Assembly: GCF_003318235.1 (NCBI RefSeq)
Contig: NZ_QOCG01000022.1
Coordinates: 124,001-188,000, forward strand
DNA: 64,000 nt
Reading direction: 5' to 3'
Origin: Loktanella sp. D2R18
GTDB lineage: Bacteria > Pseudomonadota > Alphaproteobacteria > Rhodobacterales > Rhodobacteraceae
This document shows, piece by piece, positions 42,995-51,407 of this stretch (within the stretch, counting starts at the first letter, position 1; each line of letters opens with the position of its first letter). The notes under the pieces are model-generated. The model was not told where the DNA came from. It saw only the letters and a program-made list of their open reading frames with translations, and searched no databases. Both the position numbers and the translations under genes were made by a program.

Positions 42995-44881
42995 TTACTC
43001 GGCGATCTCCCATGCGATCGTGAAGGCGGCCAGCGCGTCTCCGATGACTTTTTCCTCTACATCCGCGGGTTTTGCAATACGCGCAATCAACCCACGTTTT
43101 TTGTGTTCAGTCACGATTTCAACAGTGGCACCTGTCTCGGCAAGGGCTTCGTTGTAAATCCGCGTGATCGCAAGTTTACGTAGGTCTGGCTTAAAGATTT
43201 TTCCGACCGCTGTTTTTGGCAGTTCATCCAAAATCTCAAGATGCTTGGGGAATGCCGCACGTTCGTGGATATGCTCTTTGGAAAAGGCGATCAGCTCGTC
43301 CGAGGTAATTTCAGCCCCATCAACCAATTCCACATAGGCGCATGGGATTTCACCCGCGTGTGCGTCCGGTTGACCAATCGCGCCAGCAAAGGCCACCGCT
43401 GGGTGCCCGGCAAGCGCCTCTTCGATTTCAGCGGGGTCGATGTTGTGACCACCGCGAATGATCAAATCTTTTGCCCGGCCCGTAATCCACATATAGCCAT
43501 CTGGGTCGATCCGCCCTAAGTCACCCGTGCGCAAATACTGCGTTTCAGATTTATCACCGGGATAGTACAGGTTCTCGTTTTTGTCGGCCTCTGTGTAGGT
43601 TTCGCCCATCGAAACGCCTGGGCTGGATACGCAAATTTCGCCAATTTCGTCGGGTTCCACCTCTTGGCCCGTCGCAACCGAGATGATTTTGATATCCGTG
43701 TGCGGGAACGGTAGACCGGTAGAACCCACGCGTTTTTCGCCCTCAGGTGGGTTGATCGCGACCAAGCATGTGGCCTCGGTCAATCCGTAACCTTCACAAA
43801 TTGTGATCCCGGCGGCTGCCTCGAACCGTTTGTATAGCTCAAGCGGCAAAGGCGCGGACCCACAAAACGCTAAGCGCAGTGATGAAATATCTGCATCAAC
43901 CGAGCGCTGCATCAATGCAGACATCGCCGTAGGAACCGTTATCATAAAAGTAACTTTGTGCTTTTCGACCAGCTTCCAGAAATTATCGAAAACACCTTCG
44001 CCGCGGTAACCCTGCGGAGTCGGGAACACAACTTCGGCCCCTGAACCAAGCGACGCACCCAACGAGACGGTCGTCGCGAAAACATGGAAAAGCGGCAGCG
44101 GACAAATCTGCACATCTTGTTCGGTAAACAACAATCGCGCGCCCAGCCAAGCATTATAGATAATCCCCGAATAGCGGTGCTGTACGACCTTAGGCATCCC
44201 GGTTGTGCCGCCTGTGTGGAAATAGGCGGCAACACGGTCCCCTTCGCTATCCGCAAACGCGAGAGTTTTGGGCTGTTTCGCCATCTCAGTGTGGAAGTTC
44301 AGCACGCGCGCGTCGTGGTTCGTTGGGTTTTTCGGCCGGATTAGCGGCACGATAAATTTCTTAATCCCGGTCAGATAGCGGTGCAAATCCACTTCCAGAA
44401 CGGTTTTGACATTAGGCGCAAAGCGCACGGCCTCAGCCGCCTTTTGGGCCACATCGGTTTTGGGAAAGGCTTTGAGCGTGACCAGCACCTTGGCGTTGGT
44501 TTCACGCAAAATTGCGGAAATCTGTTCGGCGTCAAGCAACGGGTTAATCGGGTTCACGATGCCTGCAACCTGTCCTCCCAAGATCGTCAGGATGGCTTCA
44601 GTGGCATTGGGCAGCAAGAATGCAACAACATCCGTTTCGCCCACGCCCAGCGACCGAAACAAGTTCGCAGCCTGCGCGGTTTGTTCGCGCAATTCGTTCC
44701 ACGATAATGTTTCGCATTTTGAATCCGGGTCCGACAGCAGGCTATAGCTCACCGCGTTCCGTTCCCCAAATTTGTCAGCGGTCTGATTGAGCAGCGCAAA
44801 CGTGGTCTTAGGCAGATCGCGATCTTCCCATGGCATTTCTTGTTCGATCGCATTGCGATCAGCGACATTTGCATAAGCCAT
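42995..44881 (-). CDS. AMP-dependent acyl-CoA synthetase
   Basis: A 628-residue ANL-superfamily enzyme that activates a carboxylic acid through an acyl-AMP. The P-loop YFHTGGTTGMPKVVQHRYSG, ICEGYGLTEATC, the ATP-binding TGDLGRIDPDGYMWITGRAKDLIIRGGHNIDPAEIEE hinge region and the C-terminal catalytic lysine in LPKTAVGKIFKP are all present. Chain length and substrate are unknown. No signal peptide or membrane segment. Longer than typical medium-chain enzymes, with a C-terminal extension of about 60 residues after the lysine motif. Confidence 0.88.
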   Translation of the reverse strand: MAYANVADRNAIEQEMPWEDRDLPKTTFALLNQTADKFGERNAVSYSLLSDPDSKCETLSWNELREQTAQAANLFRSLGVGETDVVAFLLPNATEAILTILGGQVAGIVNPINPLLDAEQISAILRETNAKVLVTLKAFPKTDVAQKAAEAVRFAPNVKTVLEVDLHRYLTGIKKFIVPLIRPKNPTNHDARVLNFHTEMAKQPKTLAFADSEGDRVAAYFHTGGTTGMPKVVQHRYSGIIYNAWLGARLLFTEQDVQICPLPLFHVFATTVSLGASLGSGAEVVFPTPQGYRGEGVFDNFWKLVEKHKVTFMITVPTAMSALMQRSVDADISSLRLAFCGSAPLPLELYKRFEAAAGITICEGYGLTEATCLVAINPPEGEKRVGSTGLPFPHTDIKIISVATGQEVEPDEIGEICVSSPGVSMGETYTEADKNENLYYPGDKSETQYLRTGDLGRIDPDGYMWITGRAKDLIIRGGHNIDPAEIEEALAGHPAVAFAGAIGQPDAHAGEIPCAYVELVDGAEITSDELIAFSKEHIHERAAFPKHLEILDELPKTAVGKIFKPDLRKLAITRIYNEALAETGATVEIVTEHKKRGLIARIAKPADVEEKVIGDALAAFTIAWEIAE

Positions 44882-44998
44882 GTCGGTTCTCCTCCCCTAA
44901 AAGTATTTTGCGGCCTAACCTCAAAGCCCGCGACGTCTGAAGAATAACGTGGGCAAATCCGCAGCATAGCGCAAGTCTGACGCTACGATATTTCCATA

Positions 44999-46789
44999 TT
45001 ATTCGGCTGCGCCACCTTCAGTGAACTGCAATTTTGCCAAACGCGCGTATAGCCCGCCTTGCGCGACAAGGCTATCGTGTGTGCCTTGGGCGACGATCTT
45101 GCCTTCTTCGAATACGATAATGCGGTCGGCTTTCTTCACCGTCGCCAGTCGGTGCGCGACAATCAATGTCGTGCGCGTCTTCGCCAATTCGTCGACCGCA
45201 ACTTGCACCGCATGTTCGCTTTCGGCATCAAGCGCACTTGTCGCCTCGTCCAGCAGCAAGATCGGTGCGTCACGCAAAATCGCACGAGCAATCGCGATCC
45301 GCTGCTTTTGCCCGCCCGACAGCATCACGCCCCGTTCGCCAACATAGCTGTCATAGCCATCGGGCAAGGCGCTTAGAAAATCATGCGCAGCGGCGGCTTT
45401 AGCTGCTTCAACGACTTCGGCGTCCGTCGCATTTGGACGACCAAAACGGATGTTTTCTAACGCGGTATCTGCAAAAATCATCGGGTCTTGTGGGACCAAG
45501 GCGATATGTTGGCGGAACGCGGTGCGTTCCATATCGCGCAAATCCTGCCCATCGATACGCACCGCCCCGACCTGCGGGTCATAGAACCGCTGCACCATAT
45601 GGATCATCGTACTTTTGCCCGCACCAGACGGGCCGACAAGTGCGACCGTTTCGCCAGGTTTGATATCAAGATCAACACCATGAAGCGCAGGAATATCGGC
45701 GCGCGAAGGATAGCTAAAGTGCACATTGTCGAACATCAATCCACCTTTGACGGGCGTCACCACGGCGTCTGGTTTCGCAGGATCCTGCACCGTATCCTCA
45801 ATGGTTAGCAATTCGACTAAGCGTTCTGTTGCCCCTGCAGCGCGCTGCAATTCCCCCCAGACTTCGGATAGCGCTGCAACCGCGCCGCCAACCATGATCG
45901 TGTAGATCATGAATTGCACCAGACCGCCTTCAGTGGTTTCGCCAGCCCGTACATCTTGCGACCCCATGCGTAAGAACATGACAATTGCAGAAAAGACCAT
46001 AAAGATCACAAGCGCTGTGAGCATAGCCCGGGTAAAAATCCGGCGCCGGGCCGACCGATAGCTTTGCTCGGTCACATCATCGAACTTGGCGCGGCTTAGG
46101 TCTTCGTGGGTAAAGGCCTGCACGGTTTGCGCTGCTAGCAATTGTTCTGACGCGCCGCCGCTTGATTCCGCGATCAAGTCTTGGTTTTCTTTGGATTGGC
46201 TGCGCACGCGCCGCCCCAAAATGACCATTGGGATCAAAACAACCGGGATCGGCCACAGCACCATGACGCTCATCTTGACCGATGTCAGCATCATCAGCAC
46301 TACACCGCCAAGGAAAATCAATACGTTACGCAGTGCTATAGATGCAGAGCTACCGACCACCGACAAGATCAGCGTGGTATCGGTCGTGATCCGGCTCAGC
46401 ACCTCACCAGTCATGACACGTTCGTAAAACGCAGGGCTCATCCCGATCATGCGGGCAAAAACCGCTTTGCGAATATCCGCAACGATCCGTTCACCAAGCC
46501 GCGTCACCAAAAAATAGCGGAGCGCCGTCCCGACCGCCAAAAGCCCGGCGAATGTCATCATCGTTCTGAAATGCCCGGCCAACATCGCGCCGTCATCTGC
46601 GCCAAAATTGTCAACGATCAGTCGCGCCGCGATTGGCAAGAACAATGAAATCGACGCGGTAAAAATGAGCGCGAGCCCCGCACTGATTACGTTCAACCGG
46701 TAAGGTTTCAAGAACGGCCACAACGCCTTGAGCGCGCTCACCTTCTTACCGGGGTCGCGGTCTAAACCAATTTTCGGGGGTCTGGCCAT
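44999..46789 (-). CDS. ABC transporter, fused permease/ATPase (MsbA-like exporter)
   Basis: A 596-residue type IV exporter half-transporter. The first about 330 residues hold six membrane spans, starting YRLNVISAGLALIFTASISLFLPIAARL. The ATPase has Walker A GPSGAGKST, Q-loop VPQDPMIFAD, signature LSGGQKQRIAIARAI, Walker B ILLLDEATSALD and switch His VAHRLATV. It likely works as a homodimer exporting lipids or drugs; the substrate is unknown. Alone on the minus strand, 117 bp above the acyl-CoA synthetase. Confidence 0.9.
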   Translation of the reverse strand: MARPPKIGLDRDPGKKVSALKALWPFLKPYRLNVISAGLALIFTASISLFLPIAARLIVDNFGADDGAMLAGHFRTMMTFAGLLAVGTALRYFLVTRLGERIVADIRKAVFARMIGMSPAFYERVMTGEVLSRITTDTTLILSVVGSSASIALRNVLIFLGGVVLMMLTSVKMSVMVLWPIPVVLIPMVILGRRVRSQSKENQDLIAESSGGASEQLLAAQTVQAFTHEDLSRAKFDDVTEQSYRSARRRIFTRAMLTALVIFMVFSAIVMFLRMGSQDVRAGETTEGGLVQFMIYTIMVGGAVAALSEVWGELQRAAGATERLVELLTIEDTVQDPAKPDAVVTPVKGGLMFDNVHFSYPSRADIPALHGVDLDIKPGETVALVGPSGAGKSTMIHMVQRFYDPQVGAVRIDGQDLRDMERTAFRQHIALVPQDPMIFADTALENIRFGRPNATDAEVVEAAKAAAAHDFLSALPDGYDSYVGERGVMLSGGQKQRIAIARAILRDAPILLLDEATSALDAESEHAVQVAVDELAKTRTTLIVAHRLATVKKADRIIVFEEGKIVAQGTHDSLVAQGGLYARLAKLQFTEGGAAE

Positions 46790-46886
46790 TTCTGTCTCAA
46801 TCTATTGCTTGACGCAGACATAAAACCGCACCAGCCGTTTCACAAGGAGGCGATACGTATAAGCATCATACAAATTTGAAAAAATG

Positions 46887-47160
46887 TGGAACAAGCGACG
46901 GGAATCGAACTAGAATCACCAGCTGGGAAGGCCATGCTGCACATCCGAATTTCCGACGATAAAACAACTAATTAACGATACGCCAAAAGCGTCTTTGTAG
47001 GTTAACTGCCGGAAATGAATTATTGGAGCGGGTGGGGGGAATCGAACCCCCATCTCCAGTTTGGAAAGCTATGCTGCAGATTCGTATTTAAGACAATAAA
47101 ACAAATGGTTAGAGATGCAACTAACGCATCTTTGTAGGTTAACTGTCGGAAATGAATTTG
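46887..47160. repeat. Two degenerate 137-bp tandem units derived from tRNA-Gly
   Basis: Units at 46887-47023 and 47024-47160 align without gaps over 137 bp. Each begins at the CCA end of a minus-strand tRNA-Gly copy. The first 44 bases of the second unit differ from the intact gene at only two positions, then diverge inside the anticodon stem. The remaining about 93 bp (for example TTTGTAGGTTAACTG near the end of each) are shared by the two units and absent from the intact gene. The first unit is more decayed. This looks like successive duplications or integration scars at the tRNA 3' end. Confidence 0.75.
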
Positions 47161-47235
47161 TGGAGCGGGCGGGGGGAATCGAACCCCCATCTTCAGTTTG
47201 GAAAACTGAGGTCTTAACCATTACACAACGCCCGC
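47161..47235 (-). tRNA. tRNA-Gly (UCC)
   Basis: A 75-nt tRNA with encoded CCA. The acceptor stem GCGGGCG pairs with CGCCCGC. The anticodon loop TTTCCAA holds anticodon TCC, and the T arm carries GGTTCGATTCC. All four arms fold. Two partial degenerate copies follow its 3' end at a 137-bp period. Confidence 0.93.
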
Positions 47236-47857
47236 GACCAAACAGACCACTAAATCACCCACAATCGGAGGTCAAGAAGTAGATTTCGAGTTCTGGTTCG
47301 ATACGGTCGGAGACCGTGATCTGGGGCGGGAGTCGGCTTTGTAACTGTGGGCGGATTGCGGACATTCGCTGCATTTTGCACCGACGGCTGCTTCGCGGAC
47401 TTTGCGGTCGTTCGTTTTTCGTACTTCGCTGACGCAGCATCGCTTCGCACTTGAGGCATTCCTGTCGCCGCGTTGCAGCTCACGTCGCCAATGCGGCCAT
47501 TCAGTTTGTCTATATTAATCAAATCTAAGCCGAACTTTCACTGCACAGTGTCAGATCAATCGAGACGCCGACAAACCAGCGTGTTGCGGACGCAGCGTTT
47601 GCTTGCGCAGACAACTTCGCGGTTGCCGCATGTCTATTGCTTCGCTGCAGCTCAATTCACCGAAACGATCATTGAACCCGGCCATAGGATACCAAACCGA
47701 TACTGCCCTATCGCTGCGGGCGGTATTAACAATCGCGTCCTAGGACAAAGTTGGCGCGAGCGCGGCATAGCAATCTAAGCTGTAGAAAAGGGCCATCACA
47801 GCGAGCTATATGCTTCATGGTATACCATCTAAAATCGAAATTATGCCGGCAAAATTG
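47236..47857. other. Long intergenic region, no gene seen
   Basis: A 622-bp region between tRNA-Gly and the end of the barrel-protein gene. It is rich in short, imperfect runs such as TTCGC, GCAG and TGCGGAC that read as decayed repeats. Frames on either strand (plus 47473-47778, minus 47250-47522) are Arg/Ser/Thr-rich without recognisable domains. A perfect 12-bp palindrome, ATGGTATACCAT, lies at 47817-47828, about 30 bp past the barrel-gene stop. Confidence 0.5.
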
Positions 47858-50800
47858 CTAGAACTTCGCAACCAAATTCAAGAATGCGCCTTGATCATCT
47901 TGCACAAGGTCAGTCAGATCGTCCGAGAAACTACCGAAATTGTATCCCACACCTAATTTCACGTTGTTCCCAAAGTGCCTGTGTCCAGCAGCCAAAAGGC
48001 TGGTTTCAGACGTTCCGCCTTGCACCGTGGTGAAGTTACGCGCTTCAACCATGACGTCCCATTCGTGGACGAGATGATAGGTAACCGACCCTGCCAGTAA
48101 GTAAGCGTCATTTTGGACAAAATCGGAGGCGTCATCAGCCGCCGTCTCAGATGACCGGTAGCCAACTTTACCGCCAAGTGACCAATGTTCGTTGATGTCG
48201 TAAATACCATTCACGCTGACCACATGGCTGCGCTGGCGCGGACCGTTTTCGTCGTCGCCGTCGACGCGTTGACCGAACATGTCATGCAGGTACCGATAGC
48301 GCGCCAGCATATTGAACTTGTCGTCGAGGATCGGGCGGAACGCGTAACCTAAAACGACTTCCCCATATTCGCCGTCAAGCAGTGACCCTTGATCGGTGTC
48401 GGTCCGGGCATAGTCCAAACCCGCCACGATCCGTGCTTGGTTGCTAAATTTGTAAGTCAGATCAGACGCCAGCAGATAGGTATCTGACGCGACCTCGGTT
48501 CCATCCAATATCCCGTCATCTGCCCGATATTCGAACCGCCCAGACAGTGCCATGATCTCGGTCTCGTAAGATGCGCCGAGCGACAGCGCATAGCGTTCGA
48601 AATCGTAGTCCGCGCCATCATCAATCCGGCCCATTTCAAAGGCGGCTGAATATTGCGTTGCGTCTGTGCGATTGTACGCCAACCCGTAAGCGCTGGTCAG
48701 AGTGCGATGCCGTCCGAAAGCGTCATAGGTGTTTTCCCCAAACGCGCGCACGTTGTCACTGACCGCGCGCTGTGCACCAACGACAAATCGTCCTCGGTCC
48801 GTGCCGTCTTGTGTCACGCCGGCCAAATCTCGACCTGCTTCGAGTTCGTAGCCCGCATAATGCGTGTTACCCGCACCATCATCATAATTGGCAAGCAGAC
48901 GCGCGGCTTGCCCTTGGTCCCCATCGGAAATGTCGGCCGTCAGCCCCCAGCCATTATCCCATGCGTAGGATGCTCCAACACCCACCCGGTCATTGCTTTC
49001 GATATCGCTGATATCAAAGCTTTTCTGTCCGTAGATGTAGACATCAGCCTGATCCGTGACGGCATAAGTCAGACGCCCACCCAGGTCGGTCCGCGTTCCC
49101 GTTTCGGTTGGATCATCAACGTCAATGCGATCAAGCAGTTCGACCCCTATTTCGGCCGTCAGCCGTTCGGTCACCTCGTAACCAATTTGCGCCCCCGCCC
49201 GGCGTTCAAGATCACCAACTGCGTTTTCATAGCTATCCAAAGAGACCCCGTAGCTCAGCCGTTCTGTTGCCTGTCCCGCGATCGCAAGTCCCCAGAGTTC
49301 TTCGTCACCAGTGGCTGTATCGACTGTGAAATCGAGATTGCTGAACCCTTCATCACGGGCTTCGGCGTAGCCTTTGATTTGGCCGGTGCCACCCCACCCA
49401 AGGTCCGCAAAATCGGCTTGTCCTTCGACTTGCACTGCTGTCCCCGAACCCGCGAAGGGGTTTTGTGTTTCAACGATCAAACCGCCATCCGCCGAAAACG
49501 TCGAGCCAAAGCCCGGGCCATCAGATTCCGCGTAATCCAATTGCACAAACGTGTTGTCATTGGCTTGCAGACGCAGATCGGCACCGACAAGTGTTTGTTC
49601 GTCGATGCCGTTGTCTTCGACCAATCCGGACGCGCCGATGCGAACCCCATTGCTGACCCAAACCTCAGTGCGCCCGCCGTAGGAAAACCCGTCGACATCC
49701 GTCGACGTCGGCGTATATTCATATTGGACCACCAGCTGCAAATCGGCGTCGCCGGTGATGTCAGTGATCAGGCCGCCATCCACGATACCTGATTGCAGCG
49801 GTTGCGCCAGTGTCACAATGCCTTGGATATAGTTGATGTCATAGTCGACGCCAGCTGTCAGCGTCGTAGCCCCAATCACCCGTCCGCTGATCGGATCGCG
49901 CAACTGCACAGCCACTGTTTCCGTTCCCACGCCGATATCCTGCCGTTCAAGGAAATAGACGGAGCCACCAGTGCCCAGGAACGCTTCGCGTTGTGGCAAC
50001 TGGTCGGGTTGGGCTGCGTAAAGATCAACACTTGCGATGGCTTCGCCATTGGTGCGGGTGTCTTGGGCGGCGTAGTGGCCTTGCAGGCCATAAAGCGCGC
50101 GTTCGTTGCGCACATATTCACTGCCCCCAAGCTGGCTGTCGAAATTGCCCCACAGCGCAAAATTTCCTTGCTGTTCTAGGCGCAGATAGACCTTGCCGTC
50201 AGTGGGGGTGTTGTCGACGATTGTGCTGTCATCGCCATAAGTGGGGTAAAGGTCATTTGGATCGAGCCGGTTCAAAACCGATGCCGGGTCCTTTTCATCA
50301 AGATCGCGAAAAATCTCGTCCAGTGGGCCTTCGCCCGTGTCTAAAGACCCCGTTATCTGTAACCCGTTGTCGGTGCGCCCATCCACGTAGATCGCAAAAC
50401 GACCCCGGTCGTAGGTGTCCCAACTATCCGTGTCTGGATCAAGTTGTGTACCATAGGTCAGATCAGCGATGCCCGCATAAAACCATTCTGATCGTGGCAC
50501 ATCCACACGCCGCGTTTCATTCAACGGACGCTGGCCCGCACCGTTCACGGCCACGTCGACATCATAGTCCCCGGCAGGCACGATCCGCTGGATGACGAAA
50601 CCACCTGACGGATCAGGTTGCACAGTTTCACCCAAAGCGCGCACTGTCGCACCGGGTACGAGGTCACGCCCGGACACCGTGATGGCCCCGCCATACACAG
50701 GGATGCGACTGCGGGCCATTGTGTTGGCCCCATCCTCAACCCCGTCGACCCGAGGACGCGTGTCCGCCTGTGTCAACGGTACAGGATGTGTTTCATCGTA

Positions 50801-51406
50801 GCGCCCATTGGCGTCATAAACCCGGTGGACGACATAGATGTCATCACCTTCCGGCACGGTGACGCTGGTTTGACCATTGGGGTTGATGGGTGCGACGCCA
50901 ATCGTGCGTGCCCCAACTGTCCCGCCCAAATCAACGATCCGTATTTCAGCGCGGACAATATAGGCGGGATAGTTCAACGCCGATTGCAGCGTGACCTGAT
51001 CACCTGCCGCGTGACTGGTGGGTTCGCCGACCACTTCCAAGTCTAACCGTGGTGCTGCCCCCAGACCGTCAAAAACAACCAGCACATCTGCTTCTGCCAA
51101 GACCACATCCACGCGACGCGCGATATTTTCGACAGCGGCGTCTTCGACCACTTGACGGTCATTGATACGCACAGTGAACCCTGCAGCATTCGCAGGCAGG
51201 GCGAAAACCTCAGACGCTTGTTCACCAACGGGCATGGTCACAGCCAGACCTGCATTGCCCTGTTCACAGCCCGCAGGCAACACACCATTCACAAGCTCGC
51301 ACTGCGTGGATTGGCCAAATGTCATTGTGGCGATCAAGCCGATTGCCGTGGCTCCCATAAGGCGCGCGGTTGAGCTGATACGGGGGGTACTGATAAAACG
51401 CGCCAT
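47858..51406 (-). CDS. Outer-membrane beta-barrel partner of the giant repeat protein
   Basis: A 1,182-residue secreted protein. A signal peptide (about residues 1-32) precedes Ig/carboxypeptidase-regulatory-like beta domains (about residues 35-310). A conserved-looking DPNDLYPTYGDDSTI segment (about residue 385), seen also in other giant surface proteins, follows. The last about 600 residues show dozens of alternating-hydrophobic strands with aromatic ends, and the protein ends in NLVAKF. A terminal Phe is the signal for outer-membrane insertion, so I predict a large barrel in the outer membrane. It starts one base after the giant gene's stop (TAA-C-ATG); the longer frame to 51436 overlaps that gene. 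It may anchor or export the upstream protein (inference). Confidence 0.8.
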   Translation of the reverse strand: MARFISTPRISSTARLMGATAIGLIATMTFGQSTQCELVNGVLPAGCEQGNAGLAVTMPVGEQASEVFALPANAAGFTVRINDRQVVEDAAVENIARRVDVVLAEADVLVVFDGLGAAPRLDLEVVGEPTSHAAGDQVTLQSALNYPAYIVRAEIRIVDLGGTVGARTIGVAPINPNGQTSVTVPEGDDIYVVHRVYDANGRYDETHPVPLTQADTRPRVDGVEDGANTMARSRIPVYGGAITVSGRDLVPGATVRALGETVQPDPSGGFVIQRIVPAGDYDVDVAVNGAGQRPLNETRRVDVPRSEWFYAGIADLTYGTQLDPDTDSWDTYDRGRFAIYVDGRTDNGLQITGSLDTGEGPLDEIFRDLDEKDPASVLNRLDPNDLYPTYGDDSTIVDNTPTDGKVYLRLEQQGNFALWGNFDSQLGGSEYVRNERALYGLQGHYAAQDTRTNGEAIASVDLYAAQPDQLPQREAFLGTGGSVYFLERQDIGVGTETVAVQLRDPISGRVIGATTLTAGVDYDINYIQGIVTLAQPLQSGIVDGGLITDITGDADLQLVVQYEYTPTSTDVDGFSYGGRTEVWVSNGVRIGASGLVEDNGIDEQTLVGADLRLQANDNTFVQLDYAESDGPGFGSTFSADGGLIVETQNPFAGSGTAVQVEGQADFADLGWGGTGQIKGYAEARDEGFSNLDFTVDTATGDEELWGLAIAGQATERLSYGVSLDSYENAVGDLERRAGAQIGYEVTERLTAEIGVELLDRIDVDDPTETGTRTDLGGRLTYAVTDQADVYIYGQKSFDISDIESNDRVGVGASYAWDNGWGLTADISDGDQGQAARLLANYDDGAGNTHYAGYELEAGRDLAGVTQDGTDRGRFVVGAQRAVSDNVRAFGENTYDAFGRHRTLTSAYGLAYNRTDATQYSAAFEMGRIDDGADYDFERYALSLGASYETEIMALSGRFEYRADDGILDGTEVASDTYLLASDLTYKFSNQARIVAGLDYARTDTDQGSLLDGEYGEVVLGYAFRPILDDKFNMLARYRYLHDMFGQRVDGDDENGPRQRSHVVSVNGIYDINEHWSLGGKVGYRSSETAADDASDFVQNDAYLLAGSVTYHLVHEWDVMVEARNFTTVQGGTSETSLLAAGHRHFGNNVKLGVGYNFGSFSDDLTDLVQDDQGAFLNLVAKF

Positions 51407-51407
51407 G

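Noticed and set aside
47473..47778. A 101-codon plus-strand frame between tRNA-Gly and the barrel gene
   Set aside because: Rich in Arg, Ser and Thr with no recognisable fold, inside repeat-like noncoding DNA.
46790..47857. CRISPR array reading of the spaced repeats near tRNA-Gly
   Set aside because: Only two units of 137 bp, the repeated part is the whole unit, and it is clearly tRNA-derived; there are no cas genes.
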